64,000 nucleotides of DNA from DATLLN01 sp963797175 (GCA_963797175.1 CAWCOL010000009.1:744001-808000), one strand, 5' to 3'. Positions 17,709 through 28,757 are shown, counted from the first letter of the stretch. A program made the numbers and translations. Notes: a model not told the origin generated them from the sequence alone.

Positions 17709-19073
17709 GTGCGCGCGCTGCTGGTCGATGCGGGAGGCGCCGCCCGCGCCGTCGGCGGCGACCGGCTCGACCGGCTGACCCGGCAGGCCGCCGCCGGGCT
17801 CGCCGGGCGCGGTGTCCGGCCGGGCGACGTCGCCGTGGTTCGCCTCGGCAAGCGGCTGGAGTGGCTGCTGGCGATGCGCGCGCTGTGGCGGCTGGGCGCG
17901 ATCGCGCTGCCCTGCCCCGAGATGCTGACCGAGGCGGACGTCGAGCAGCGGCTCCGCCGCTCGGGCGCGCGCCTGGCGTTGCTCGAGCCCGACGACCTGC
18001 CGTTGTCCGATCGGGAACCCCCGCCGCCCGAGCCGCTGGGCGACGACGCTCCCGGCTTCCTGCTGTTCACCTCCGGCACCGAGGGCGAGCCCAAGGGCGC
18101 CCTGCACCGGCGCGGCTACGCCGCGGCCAACCGCCTGCAGACCGACCGGTGGATGGGGGTGCGGCAGGGCGACCGGATCTGGTGCACGGCCGCCACCGGC
18201 TGGTCGAAGTCGCTGCGCAACACCTGGCTCGCGGCCGAACTGACAGGCGCCGAGGCGGTGCTGCACGACGCCCGCTTCGACGCCGCGGAGCGGCTCTCGC
18301 TGATCGGCCACCTGGCGCCCGACGTGCTGTGCATGTCCCCGACGGAGTTCCGGATGTGCGCGCGCGATCCCGCGTTCGAGCGGGCCGACTGCTCGTCGCT
18401 GCGCGAGGCCGTCGCCGCCGGCGAGCCGCTGGACGCCGCCACGGTCGAGCGATGGCAGGCCGTGCACGGCATCGGCGTCCGGGACGGCTACGGCCAGACC
18501 GAGACGGGCGCCGTGGCCGGCGTCTGCACCGGCGAGGAGCCCGTGGCGGGAGCGATGGGCCGGCCGCTGCCGGGTGTCGAGGTGCGGATCGTGGACGGCG
18601 AGCTGTGCGTCGTGGCCGCGACGCTGCCGACGATGTTCGCCGGCTACTGGCAGGACGACGCGGCCACCGCCGCCTCGCTCCGCGACGGCCTCTGGCACAC
18701 CGGCGATCTCGTCAGCCGCGACGACGCCGGGCTGCTCCACCACCAGGGCCGGGCGGACGACGTCATCTCCTCGTCCGGCTACCGGATCGGGCCGGGCGAG
18801 GTGGAGGCCGCGCTCCGCTCGCACCCCGCGGTGCTGGATGCCGCCGCCATCGGCCTGGCCGACGCCGACCGCGGCCAGATCGTGCACGCCGACGTCGTGC
18901 TGCGTCCGGGCACCGCTCCCGGTGCGGGCCTCAACCAGGAGCTGCGCGAGCACGTCCGGTCGGCCACGGCGCCCTACAAGCAGCCCCGCTCGATCCGGTT
19001 CGTGGACGACCTGCCGCGCACCGCGACCGGCAAGGTGCGGCGTGCGGCGATCCGCGCCGACCTCGCTCCCTGA
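17709..19073 (+). CDS. AMP-forming acyl-CoA synthetase
   Basis: A 454-residue member of the ANL superfamily. The AMP-binding loop is FTSGTEGEPKG, the acyl pocket region TGWSKSLRNTW resembles medium-chain (MACS) synthetases, and YGQTETG, WHTGDLV, RADDVISSSGYRIGP and the catalytic Lys in PRTATGKVRR are all present. It activates a carboxylic acid to its CoA ester through an acyl-adenylate. It is about 70 residues shorter at the N-terminus than typical MACS enzymes. The GTG at 17709 is used; the frame further upstream is a shadow of the preceding gene. It lies just upstream of the motif-bearing aminotransferase. Confidence 0.87.
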   Translation: MRALLVDAGGAARAVGGDRLDRLTRQAAAGLAGRGVRPGDVAVVRLGKRLEWLLAMRALWRLGAIALPCPEMLTEADVEQRLRRSGARLALLEPDDLPLSDREPPPPEPLGDDAPGFLLFTSGTEGEPKGALHRRGYAAANRLQTDRWMGVRQGDRIWCTAATGWSKSLRNTWLAAELTGAEAVLHDARFDAAERLSLIGHLAPDVLCMSPTEFRMCARDPAFERADCSSLREAVAAGEPLDAATVERWQAVHGIGVRDGYGQTETGAVAGVCTGEEPVAGAMGRPLPGVEVRIVDGELCVVAATLPTMFAGYWQDDAATAASLRDGLWHTGDLVSRDDAGLLHHQGRADDVISSSGYRIGPGEVEAALRSHPAVLDAAAIGLADADRGQIVHADVVLRPGTAPGAGLNQELREHVRSATAPYKQPRSIRFVDDLPRTATGKVRRAAIRADLAP

Positions 19074-19096
19074 GCCACCACAGGGCCGCGTATGCT

Positions 19097-19109
19097 GTAG
19101 ACTGTCAAC
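19097..19109 (+). promoter_or_regulatory. GTNNACTGTNNAC site a (aminotransferase)
   Basis: GTAGACTGTCAAC ends 2 bases before the ATG at 19112. It is one of five copies in the 19-37 kb region. The internal TAGACT could serve as a -10 hexamer 8 bases before the ATG, implying a leaderless mRNA. I infer that it is an operator for the GntR protein at 34489-35145. Confidence 0.65.
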
Positions 19110-19111
19110 CG

Positions 19112-20518
19112 ATGGAGACCCCCGCCGTCATCACGCCGCTGCCCGGCCCCCGCAGCGCCCCGCTGCTCGACGCCAACACCCGCCAGAGCTACGGGCCGGC
19201 CGCCGACGGGCACGGCGAGGTGCCGTTCGTGATGGCCGCCAAGCGCGGCTCCATCATCGAGGACGTGGACGGCAACACGTTCGCCGACCACGTCAGCGGC
19301 TGGGGCGCCACGCCGCTCGGCGCGACGCCGCCGGAGGTGCTTGACGCCGTCGCCGCCGCCCACCGGCAGTACGGCATGGAGATCACCAACTACATCCCCT
19401 GCCCGCCGATGGTCGAGCTGGCCGACCGGCTGCTCGAGCTCGCGCCGGCCGGGCTGACCCGGTACGCGCCCAGCATGAGCGGCACGCTGGTGGTCGAGGC
19501 CGGCATCCGATTTGCTCGTCAGGCAACTGGACGGCCGATCATCCTCGGCTTCCTCGGCCAGTACCACGGCGAGGGCACGCTGCTCACCGCCGCCCAGAGC
19601 ACCGACCTCTCGGAGGTGCCATCCGGCAGCGCCCAGTTCGTGCCGGGGCTGCTATTCGCGCCCTTCCCCAACAGCTTCCGGGCGCCGTTCCACCGCGGCC
19701 CCGGGCCGTACGACGACACGCTGACGCTGGACTACGTCGAGGACTGGCTGATGGTGCACCAGGTCGAGCCCGACCAGATCGCCGGCGTCCTGATCGAGCC
19801 CGTGCTGACCGAGGGCGGCGTGATGGTGCCCTCCCCGGCGTTCTGGGAGCGGCTGGAGACGCTGCGCCGCCGCTACGGCTGGATGCTGATCCTGGACGAG
19901 GTGCAGACCGGCATCGGCCGCACCGGCAAGCTGTTCGGCGCCGAGCTGCACGGCCTCGAGCCCGACCTGCTGCTGCTGGGCAAGGGCTTCGCCGGCGGCG
20001 GCCAGCCGATCGCCGCGGTGCTGGGCACCGAGGAGGCGCTGGGCGACACCAGCGTCGTCGCCGGCGGCACGTTCGCCTGGGTGCCCGCGGCCTGCGCCGG
20101 CGCGCTCGCCAACCTGAACCTGATCGCGGGCGGCGGCGTGCTCGAGAACGTGGCCGAGCTGGAGGCGATCGCTCGCCGCGAGCTGACGCCGCTGGTCGAG
20201 CGGCACGAGCAGGTGGGGGACGTCCGCGCGCTGGGCGCGATGGTCGGCATCGAGTTCGTCACCGACAAGCAGTCGATCACCCCCGCCCCCGCCTTCCACC
20301 ACGCCGTCCACAAGGCGCTCGTCCGCCGCGGCGTTCTGGGCATGACCCAGTGGGGCAAGTGGATCTACCGGATGCACCCCGCACTGAACATGCCGCCGGA
20401 GCTGTTCGCGTGGTCGTGCGCCCAGGTGTGCGACGCGGTGGCCGAGGTCGCCGCCGACCCACCGGTCGAGTACCGCGTCGTCGACCGCTACCTGCCGAGC
20501 AGCGCGCCTTCCGGATAG
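19112..20518 (+). CDS. Class III aminotransferase
   Basis: A 468-residue fold-type I PLP enzyme of the GabT / omega-amino acid / glutamate-semialdehyde group. It has EDVDGNTFADHVSG, GQYHGEG, ILDEVQTGIGRTGKLF (PLP Asp) and LLLLGKGFAGGGQP (Schiff-base Lys). The cofactor-phosphate loop is unusual: SGTLVVEAGIRFAR where most relatives read SGTEAVEAAIKLAR. The start overlaps operator site a and lies 38 bases after the acyl-CoA synthetase. I infer that it transaminates or eliminates an amine produced in the same regulon. It resembles the aminotransferase at 26254-27633, suggesting parallel or successive steps. Confidence 0.87.
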   Translation: METPAVITPLPGPRSAPLLDANTRQSYGPAADGHGEVPFVMAAKRGSIIEDVDGNTFADHVSGWGATPLGATPPEVLDAVAAAHRQYGMEITNYIPCPPMVELADRLLELAPAGLTRYAPSMSGTLVVEAGIRFARQATGRPIILGFLGQYHGEGTLLTAAQSTDLSEVPSGSAQFVPGLLFAPFPNSFRAPFHRGPGPYDDTLTLDYVEDWLMVHQVEPDQIAGVLIEPVLTEGGVMVPSPAFWERLETLRRRYGWMLILDEVQTGIGRTGKLFGAELHGLEPDLLLLGKGFAGGGQPIAAVLGTEEALGDTSVVAGGTFAWVPAACAGALANLNLIAGGGVLENVAELEAIARRELTPLVERHEQVGDVRALGAMVGIEFVTDKQSITPAPAFHHAVHKALVRRGVLGMTQWGKWIYRMHPALNMPPELFAWSCAQVCDAVAEVAADPPVEYRVVDRYLPSSAPSG

Positions 20519-20608
20519 GGGTCGGTCGTCGTCGCCGGAGTGCCGTCGTCGGCGTGCTCGGCGTCGGTCGGCTCGGTTACGCCCGCGGCGTGCCGCACCG
20601 CGACGTAC

Positions 20609-20992
20609 TCATGCGGTCTCGCCGAGGCGCTGCGCGAAGTACCACACGTGCCCCTCGGGGTCGTGGGTGACGTACCGCCGGTCGCCGTAGGGCTGATCGC
20701 TCGGCCGCTCGACGATCTGCGCCCCGGCCGCGTCGGCTCGCTCGCAGTGGGCATCGACGTCATCGACGTAGACGTAGATCAGCACCGCCGTCCCGCCCAG
20801 CCGCGACGGACTGGTCGGCTCCTTCGGCCGGCCGAGGTGCACCTCGCCGTCACCGAGGCGAAGCTCCGCGTGGTCGACGCCGCCGTCCGCCGCTGCCATC
20901 CGGCGGAGCTCTTCGAAGCCGTACGCGCGCGTCAGGAACTCGACGGCCGCCGCCGCGTCCTCGTACAGCAGGTACGGAGTCACGGTCTGCAC
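20609..20992 (-). CDS. VOC (glyoxalase/bleomycin-resistance) family protein
   Basis: A 127-residue single-domain VOC protein: PYLLYEDAAAAVEFLTRAYGF at the start, a HAELRLGDGEVHLG strand pair and a closing THDPEGHVWYFAQ strand. The usual metal ligands (His and Glu positions) appear kept, but substrates in this family are extremely varied. A short frame with the usual length. It converges on the aminotransferase and is divergent from the cupin-TPR gene. Confidence 0.8.
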   Translation of the reverse strand: MQTVTPYLLYEDAAAAVEFLTRAYGFEELRRMAAADGGVDHAELRLGDGEVHLGRPKEPTSPSRLGGTAVLIYVYVDDVDAHCERADAAGAQIVERPSDQPYGDRRYVTHDPEGHVWYFAQRLGETA

Positions 20993-21039
20993 GGCCGCAC
21001 CCTAGCGATGCGGGCTACGGTGCGCCCGGAGGTGATCGG

Positions 21040-21678
21040 ATGACCGACACACAGAACTGGCGCGTCGCGCGCCTCGACGAGATCGAGCGGCGCGGCAGAG
21101 ACATTCCGGTGCGCGAGGGTCTTGGGATCCACGCGTTCGGAATCAACGCGTTCACGCCCAGCGAGGACGGCACGCTGGTCAGCGAGCACGACGAGGCCGG
21201 GTCGGGCCAGGAGGAGCTGTACATCGTGCTCGACGGGCAGGTGACCTTCGAGATCGACGGTGAGGCTGTCGACACTCCGCCGGGAACCTTCGTCTACGTC
21301 GGGCCCGAGGCGCGGCGGAAGGCGACCGGTGACGGAACCGTCCTCGTCGTCGGCGCCACACCCGGCGAGGCGTACCAGGGGATCGACTGGGGCGAGGCGT
21401 GGCCGTACCACAGCGAGTCGATGACGGCCTACGGCGAACAGCGGTACGCCGATGCGCTGGAAGCGGTCCGCGGGGCCCTCGAGCACCTGCCCGACCACGC
21501 CGGCCTGAACTACAACTACGCGTGCTTCGCCACGCTCGCGGGCGACACCGGCGACGAGACGTTCGCCCACCTGCAACGGTCGATCGAGCTGCGTCCGCGG
21601 TTCCGCGATGATGCACGCAGAGATGACGACTTCGCCGCGGTGCGCGACGACCCGAGGTTCGAACAGGCGCTCGGCTGA
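21040..21678 (+). CDS. Cupin protein with TPR-like C-terminus
   Basis: A 212-residue protein. Residues about 25-115 form a cupin barrel (EELYIVLDGQVTFEIDGE, PPGTFVYVGPEARRKA). Residues about 120-212 look like TPR helices (YGEQRYADALEAVRGALEHLPDHAGLNYN split over two repeats). The cupin metal-binding His positions are mostly absent, so a binding or sensing role is more likely than catalysis. The cupin-plus-TPR layout recurs in actinobacteria without a known function. Confidence 0.75.
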   Translation: MTDTQNWRVARLDEIERRGRDIPVREGLGIHAFGINAFTPSEDGTLVSEHDEAGSGQEELYIVLDGQVTFEIDGEAVDTPPGTFVYVGPEARRKATGDGTVLVVGATPGEAYQGIDWGEAWPYHSESMTAYGEQRYADALEAVRGALEHLPDHAGLNYNYACFATLAGDTGDETFAHLQRSIELRPRFRDDARRDDDFAAVRDDPRFEQALG

Positions 21679-21693
21679 GCGCTCAGCCCGGCG

Positions 21694-22485
21694 TCAGTCG
21701 AGGCCGTCGATGCGCTCGGGCAGCGGCGGCGCCGCCGTGCGGTCGTACCAGTCGCCGGCCAGCTCGCCGCCGTCCACCACCAGCGTCTCACCGCTGACGA
21801 ACGAGGCGTCGTCCGAGGCCAGGAAGAGCACCGCCGCGGCCTGCTCGGAGGCCTTGCCCAGCCGGCGCAGCGGAATCCTGCGGACGTACTCGCGCTCCAG
21901 CTCGCGGTCCTCGCCTGTCATCGCGGCCGCCTCCTCCGGCGTCAGCGTCTCGCCCGGCGCGACGCAGTTGACGCGGATCCCGTGGTGGCCGAGCTCGTGC
22001 GCGAAGCTCCGCGTGACGGCGATCACCGCGGCCTTGGAGGCGTTGTAGGGCGCCTCCGGCGACTCGCTGCGCACGGCGTTGGCCGAGGTCAGGTTGACGA
22101 TCGCGCCGCCGCCCTCGGCGATCATGTGGCGCACGGCCTCCTGCGAGGCGAAGAACATGCCCCGGACGTTGACCGCGAAGGTCGCGTCCCACAGCTCCTC
22201 GGTGACGTCCAGGATCGGCCCGTCGGGCATCACCGCCGCGTTGTTGACCAGCACGTGGAGGCGGCCCAGCCGCTTGACGGCCTCCCCCACCATCGCCCGC
22301 GCGGCGCCCGCGTCGGCCAGGTCGGCGACGATCGGCTCGATCCCGGGCACGTCCGCGACCCGGGGGCTGACGTCGGCGCCGGCGACGTGCGCGCCCTCGG
22401 CCAGGAAGGCCTCGGCGATGGCGCGGCCGATGCCGCGGGCGGCGCCGGTGACCAGGACGCCGCGGCCGTCGAACCTCCCGCTCAC
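21694..22485 (-). CDS. Short-chain dehydrogenase/reductase
   Basis: A 263-residue classical SDR: TGAARGIG (residues 13-20), ADVS acidic loop suggesting NAD preference, NNAAV, catalytic Ser region LTSAN and YNASK. It overlaps the SMP-30-like gene by ATGA and ends the operon led by the oxidase at 24883. I infer that it oxidises or reduces a hydroxy intermediate of the regulon's substrate. The C-terminal tail is extended by about 20 residues beyond the usual DGG end. Confidence 0.88.
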   Translation of the reverse strand: MSGRFDGRGVLVTGAARGIGRAIAEAFLAEGAHVAGADVSPRVADVPGIEPIVADLADAGAARAMVGEAVKRLGRLHVLVNNAAVMPDGPILDVTEELWDATFAVNVRGMFFASQEAVRHMIAEGGGAIVNLTSANAVRSESPEAPYNASKAAVIAVTRSFAHELGHHGIRVNCVAPGETLTPEEAAAMTGEDRELEREYVRRIPLRRLGKASEQAAAVLFLASDDASFVSGETLVVDGGELAGDWYDRTAAPPLPERIDGLD

Positions 22486-23321
22486 GGCACCACCGGGCGC
22501 ACCAGCGGCAGCCCCGACGCGCCGACGCTGCCCGACACGAGCTGCGTCTCGCCGACGCTGGTCGCGACCAGCACGTCCAGGCCGGGCCCGGCGAACGCGA
22601 CGTTGGTCGGCGCGTTCAGCACGACGCCCTGCCAGTCGTCGGCAACCACCTCGACCTCGCCCCCCGGCGGGATGCGCAGGATCGTGTCGGGCCGGTAGCA
22701 GGCGATGTACATCGTCCCCGCGCTGTCCAGGGCGATGCCGTCGGGCACGGTGCGGGGCAGCTCGACCACCGTTCGGGCCTCGCCGGGGGAACCGTCCTCG
22801 AGGATCGGAATCGCGGTCACACCGGGCAGGTAGGACTCGACGACCAGCAGCTCGCGGCCGTCGGCGGAGAGGCAGATGCCGTTCGGGTAGCGCGGCGCCT
22901 GCTCGCTCCAGACGACGGTCTCGCCGCCCGGCGCGATGCGCAGCACGCGCCCGTCGTCCGCCTTGGTGTCGCCGGAGTCGGTCACGTAGAGGTTGCCGGC
23001 GGCATCGAAGGCCGCCGCGTTGGGCAGGGCCATCTCGGCCGAGGAGTACTGCTCGACCGCACCGGTGGCGGGATCGACGCGCATCACGACGCCCAGCTCG
23101 CAGTCGCAGGCGTAGACACGGCCCGAGCCGTCCATCACCAGGCCGAGCAGGCTGCCGCCCGTCGTTGCGACCTCGCGCGCCCCGCCCTCCAGCGTCACCT
23201 CGTAGATCTGGCCGGCCTCACCGCCCGCGTAGAGCACCCCGTCCGGCGACCAGACGACGCCCTCGGGGTGGTCGAGGTCCTCGACCAGGATCGTGAAGGG
23301 GCCGGCGCGCAGCTCAGACAC
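22482..23321 (-). CDS. SMP-30/gluconolactonase-like protein
   Basis: A 279-residue six-bladed beta-propeller of the SMP-30/gluconolactonase/LRE family. Metal-ligand motifs are in place: HPEGVVW (Glu), RYPNGICLS (Asn) and TVPDGIALD (Asp). Characterised relatives hydrolyse sugar lactones. There is no signal peptide, so the protein is cytoplasmic. It overlaps the oxidase gene by 8 bases and the SDR by 4, forming a three-gene unit under operator site b. A lactone intermediate is a reasonable inference. Confidence 0.83.
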   Translation of the reverse strand: MSELRAGPFTILVEDLDHPEGVVWSPDGVLYAGGEAGQIYEVTLEGGAREVATTGGSLLGLVMDGSGRVYACDCELGVVMRVDPATGAVEQYSSAEMALPNAAAFDAAGNLYVTDSGDTKADDGRVLRIAPGGETVVWSEQAPRYPNGICLSADGRELLVVESYLPGVTAIPILEDGSPGEARTVVELPRTVPDGIALDSAGTMYIACYRPDTILRIPPGGEVEVVADDWQGVVLNAPTNVAFAGPGLDVLVATSVGETQLVSGSVGASGLPLVRPVVP

Positions 23322-24883
23322 GGGCAGATCCTCTCATCCGTTTGCGGTCGTGCAGCACCGTGCGGGCACAGTTGCGGCCGTTGGCTCCAGTGACACCGCC
23401 GCCGGGGTGCGTGCCGGCGCCGCACAGGTAAAGGCCGCGCACCGGCGAGCGGTAGCCCGGGTGCGCGCGCACCGGCCGGAACAGGAAGAGCTGGTCGGCC
23501 AGCATGTCGCCGTGCAGGTGGTGGCCGCCGGTCAGCGCCAGCCGCCGCTCCAGATCGAGCGGGGAGAGCACCTCGCGCCCCACCACCATGCCCGGCAGGT
23601 CGGGGAAGAACCGCCCCAGCTGGGCGATCACCCGGTCGGCCGCCTCGCCGCCGACCTCGTCCCAGGTGCGCTCGGCCAGCCGGTAGGGCTGCGAGCGGGC
23701 GCCGATCGTGACCACGTGGCAGCCCTCCGGCGCCAGCGACGGATCGTGCACGGTGGGGAAGCAGACCTCGAGGTGGGGATCGACCCCGGGGATGCCGCTG
23801 CGCGCACCCGCCTGCTGCCGCTCCATCTCCTCCAGCGGCACCGTGACCTGGATCAGCCCGCGGTGCTCGTCGCCGGGCGCGGTGCGGCCTGCCAGCGCGG
23901 GCAGCCCGGACAGGGCGAGGTTGAGCTTGAGGCTGGCGCCCTCGCACCGGTAGGCGCCGATCGCTGCCACGAACTGCGGCGGCAGGTCGCGCTGGGTCGC
24001 ACAGGCGGAGGTACGTGCGCTTGGGGTCGGCGTTGGACAGCACGACCCGGGCCGACAGGTGCTCGCCGCTGGCCAGCTCGACGCCGTTCGCGCGGCCGCG
24101 CGAGACGGTCACCCGCGCCACCTCCGCGTCGGTGCGGATCTCGGCCCCCTGCTCGCGCGCGGCCTCGGCCATCGCGGCGGTCACCCGGCCCATCCCTCCG
24201 GCGACGAAGCCCCAGGGGACGGCGCCCGAAGGGTCGGCGGCGTGCTCGTGCAGCAGGGCGACGGCGGTGCCCGGCGCCGACGGGCCGGCCAGCGTGTTCG
24301 AGATCGCGTCCCAGCCCAGCGCCGCCTTCACCTCCGGCGAGACGAACCGCTCGTCCAGGTAGCGCTGGGCAGACGTGGCCAGCAGCTCGGCGGCCCGCTC
24401 GGCGACGGCTCGGCGACGGGCCGCGCGCAGCGCCAGCGCCGGCAGCTTCGGGGCACCGTCCATCGTCGGGAACAGCAGCGAGCCGATCTCCGCCAGCTCC
24501 TGCTTGAACGCGGGGAAGGCCCGGGCGTCGGCGACCGAGAAGCGGGCGATCTCGCGGCTGGTCTCGTCGTCGCGGTTGTGCAGCACGAAGGACGAGCCGT
24601 CCGGGAAGAGGTTCAGCGACGGGCCGGCCGGACTGACGTCGATCCCCCGCTCCGCCAGCCGCAGGTCCCGCCACACGGCCGGCCGGATCGCGCTCAGCAC
24701 GTACGCGCCCGGTGAGGCCCGAAACCCCGGGTGGAACTCCTCGGTGACGCACGCCCCGCCGACGATCTCGCGGCGCTCCAGCACCAGCGTGCGCAGCCCC
24801 GCAGAGGCCAGGTAGAAGGCGGCGACCAGACCGTTGTGGCCGGCCCCGATGATGATCGCGTCGTGCTCGCTTGCCTGTCGCAT
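23314..24883 (-). CDS. Phytoene-desaturase-like FAD oxidoreductase (frameshifted)
   Basis: A flavoprotein of about 520 residues. It has IIIGAGHNGLVAAFYLA at the N-terminus (FAD binding), EIVGGACVTEEF, and the C-terminal FAD block GAGTHPGGGVTGANGRN. The frame changes near 23994-23996, where one extra base (GGG in place of GG) breaks it; corrected, it reads CDQRDLPPQFVAAIGAYRCEG across the join, matching the intact paralogue at 35155-36798 (CDRADLPERFLAAIEAYRCTG). Proteins of this group (PYROXD2-like) are mostly uncharacterised amine- or alcohol-oxidising flavoenzymes and are not carotenoid enzymes. The ATG sits 1 base from operator site b. Confidence 0.82.
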
Positions 24884-24884
24884 T

Positions 24885-24897
24885 GTTGACAGTCTAC
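24885..24897 (-). promoter_or_regulatory. GTNNACTGTNNAC site b (between oxidase and PhoX-like)
   Basis: On the minus strand GTAGACTGTCAAC abuts the ATG of the oxidase gene, with TAGACT as a possible leaderless -10. On the plus strand the same bases contain TTGACA (24886-24891). With 17 bases to TACGTT (24909-24914) this could be the promoter of the PhoX-like gene. A repressor bound here could control both directions. Confidence 0.65.
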
Positions 24898-24962
24898 AGA
24901 GAAACGGATACGTTCATCGCGGCGAGCGGGCCAACCTTGGATGGATGACGAAGGGGAGGACC

Positions 24963-26285
24963 ATGGAGCGCACGCAGACCAGGGCGACGTTTCTCAAGCA
25001 CAGCGTCGTCGTCACCGGCCTCGCGCTGGCGGGCCCGAGCGCGCTCGGGCTGCTGCGGCCGGGCACCGCACGGGCGGCGGCGGGCTATGGGCCCCTGCAC
25101 CCGGTCGGCGAGGGCCACCTCGCCCTGCCGCACGGGTTCACGTACACGATCCTGGACAGCGAGGGCGACCTGATGTCGGACGGCCACCCCGTCCCGGGCC
25201 TGCCCGACGGCCAGGCCTTCTTCCCCCACCCCGACGATCCGTCGCTGTGGCGCGCCGTGCGGAACCACGAGCAGTACGGCAAGGGCACGCCGATGGGCGA
25301 TCCCGCCCTCGCCTACGACCCGATCTGCCGCGGCGCCTGCACGATCTACGACGTCGAGCCCGAGACGATGACGATCGTGAACAGCTTCGTCGTCTCGTCC
25401 GGCACCGACAACAACTGCTCCGGCGGCCCCACCCCGCGCAACACGTGGCTGACCTGCGAGGAGAACGTGATCGGCCCGCTCCGCGGTGGCTACGGCAAGA
25501 AGCACGGGTACGTCTACGAGATCCCGTCGCAGGTGTCCGGGCAGATCACCCCGGTGCCGATCCCGGCCATGGGGCGCTTCGTCCACGAGGCCGCCGTCAC
25601 CGACCCCGCCACCGGCATCGTCTACATGACCGAGGACAACGGGCCCAAGGACGGCTTCTACCGCTTCCTCCCCAACGACCGGGACAACCTGCTCGCGGGC
25701 GGCAAGCTGCAGATGCTTGCCATCGACGACCACCTCCGGTACGACACCCGCAAGGGCCAGACGGCCGGCACCGAGTTCACGACGCATTGGGTGACGATCG
25801 CCGACCCCGATCCGAAGGGCGCCGGCCAGGAGCCGGGCGCGGTGTTCATGGAGGGCTGGCACCGCGGCGGCGCGGCCTTCGTCTCGCTCGAGGGCTGCAC
25901 GTACGCCAACGGCCGCATCACCTTCGTCGCCTCAGACGGCGGCGACGCGCTGATCGGGCAGGTGTGGCGCTACAACCCTGGCAACGAGACGCTGAAGCTG
26001 CTCTACGAGGCGGGCGACCGCAAGGTGCTGGAGGGACCGGACAACGTCGCCATCAGCCCCCGTGGTAGCACGCTGCTGTGTGAGGACGGCGACTTCGCCC
26101 AGAACTTCATCCGCGGGCTGACCAAGGACGGCGAGATCATCGACCTCGCGCTCAACCTGATGAAGGGCGACGCCGAGTTCGCCGGCGCCATGTACAGCCC
26201 GGACGGCAAGTGGCTGGTCGTCCACGTCCAGAAGCCTGGCCACACCTTCGCGATCACGGGCCCGTGGGGGAAGGGCCTGCTGTGA
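24963..26285 (+). CDS. PhoX-like (DUF839) exported protein
   Basis: A 440-residue protein of the PhoX/DUF839 family. It has a signal peptide ending near residue 38 (GTARAAAG), then the beta-propeller signatures RNHEQYGKG, WLTCEENV, GRFVHEAA and CEDGDFAQNFIRG. PhoX enzymes are secreted calcium- and iron-dependent alkaline phosphatases, usually exported by Tat. Here the N-terminus reads TRATFLKH, with only one Arg where the twin-arginine pair would be. AAGGGGAGG precedes the ATG. It shares operator site b with the oxidase operon, which argues for a role tied to the regulon's substrate, perhaps dephosphorylating it outside the cell. Confidence 0.8.
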   Translation: MERTQTRATFLKHSVVVTGLALAGPSALGLLRPGTARAAAGYGPLHPVGEGHLALPHGFTYTILDSEGDLMSDGHPVPGLPDGQAFFPHPDDPSLWRAVRNHEQYGKGTPMGDPALAYDPICRGACTIYDVEPETMTIVNSFVVSSGTDNNCSGGPTPRNTWLTCEENVIGPLRGGYGKKHGYVYEIPSQVSGQITPVPIPAMGRFVHEAAVTDPATGIVYMTEDNGPKDGFYRFLPNDRDNLLAGGKLQMLAIDDHLRYDTRKGQTAGTEFTTHWVTIADPDPKGAGQEPGAVFMEGWHRGGAAFVSLEGCTYANGRITFVASDGGDALIGQVWRYNPGNETLKLLYEAGDRKVLEGPDNVAISPRGSTLLCEDGDFAQNFIRGLTKDGEIIDLALNLMKGDAEFAGAMYSPDGKWLVVHVQKPGHTFAITGPWGKGLL

Positions 26286-27629
26286 CCGCGACCGGCGAGG
26301 CCACGCAGGCGTCCACGGCCTCCGCCACGATCCCCAGCGCGTGGCGGAGCTCGTCGGGCGGCATCACCAGGGAGGGCTGGATGTTGTAGGAGGTGGTGCT
26401 GGAGTCGGCGATGACGCCGCGCCGGAACGCCTCCTCGGCCACCCGCTGCTGGAGCTCGGGATCCCGCTCGCGGGTGCGCCGGTCGCGCACGAACTCGATC
26501 GCCTGGTAGCAGCCCTTGACGCGGACGTCGCCGATCTGCTCGTGGCGCGCGGGCCAGGTCGCCCAGCACCTCCTGCGCGACCTGGCCCAGCGCCCGCACG
26601 TTCTCGAGCACCGGCTCGGTCTGGAACACCTCGATCGTGCGCAGCGCAGCCGCGCATGCGGCGGGGAGCCAGGCCCAGGTGCTGCCGGTGGGCACGTCGT
26701 CGAACCCGCCCATCGCCCGCTCCGTGCCCAGCACGGCGCCGATCGGCATCACGCCGCCGCCCATCGCCTTGCCCAGGCAGACCATGTCCGGCCGCACGTC
26801 CCAGTGCTCGACGGCGAACATCCGGCCGGTGCGGCCGAACCCGGTCTTCACCTCGTCGGCGCAGAGCAGCCAGCCGTGCTCGCGGCACAGCTCGGTCAGC
26901 GCCGGCCAGAAGCCGTCCGGCGGCACCAGCACGCCGCCCGAGCCGACGATCGGCTCGACGATCACGCCCGCCACCTCGTCCGGGTGCAGCGCATGGAACA
27001 GCACGTGGTCGCGCAGGTAGTCCACCGTCGCGTCGCCGGTGCCGCCCGGCCGCGGCGGCGCCAGCGGCGAGCGGTACGGGTGCGGGTAGGGCGACGTGGA
27101 AGAACCCCGGGGCGAATGTGCGCAGAGCCGCGGCTGATGTCGCTCTGCTCCGCGCCCAGCGCGGCGGTGGTGGTGGACTCGCCGTGGTACTGGGAGAAGA
27201 AGCCGATCACGACGGGGCGGCCGGTGCTGCGGCGCATCAGCTTGATCGCGGTCTCCACCGCCTCCGTGCCGTTCAGCGCGAGGTCGACGCGGGTCAGGCC
27301 CGGCGGCGCGATCTCCAGCAGCCGCTCGGCCAGCCGCACGGTCAGCTCGTTCACCATCGTGTGGCTGTCCTCGTTGCCGTAGCGGCGCAGCGCCTCGACC
27401 GCGTCGTCCACGATGTCGGCCCGGCAGGCGCCCAGCGGCACCGACGCGGACGCCGAGATCAGGTCGACGAAGACGTTGCCGTCCACGTCCTCGACCTCGT
27501 GGCCCTGCTTGCGCGCCACCACGGCCGGGATCAGGCCGTGGCCGGTGCCCGGGTAGAGCACGGCGCCGGCGCGGTCGAGCAGCTCCCGGCTGCGCGGGCC
27601 GGGCGGCGTCACGACGATGCGCGGCCCGC

Positions 27630-27633
<4 letters not shown>
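26254..27633 (-). CDS. Class III aminotransferase (three frameshifts)
   Basis: A GabT-like enzyme of about 450 residues rebuilt from three frames. N-terminal part: PPGPRSRELLDRAG, NGTEAVETAIKLMR, GFFSQYHGES. Middle: CADEVKTGFGRTGRMF and VCLGKAMGGGVMPIG (PLP Lys). End: SSTTSYNIQPSLVMPPDELRHAL. The breaks lie at GGG 27089-27091, CCCC 27105-27108 and GG 26544-26545, each explained by one extra base. The ATG at 27633 overlaps the stop of the ATPase gene, making this the last gene of the transporter operon. It ends within the PhoX-like gene on the other strand (32-base overlap). Confidence 0.83.
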
Positions 27634-28753
<1,120 letters not shown>

Positions 28754-28757
<4 letters not shown>

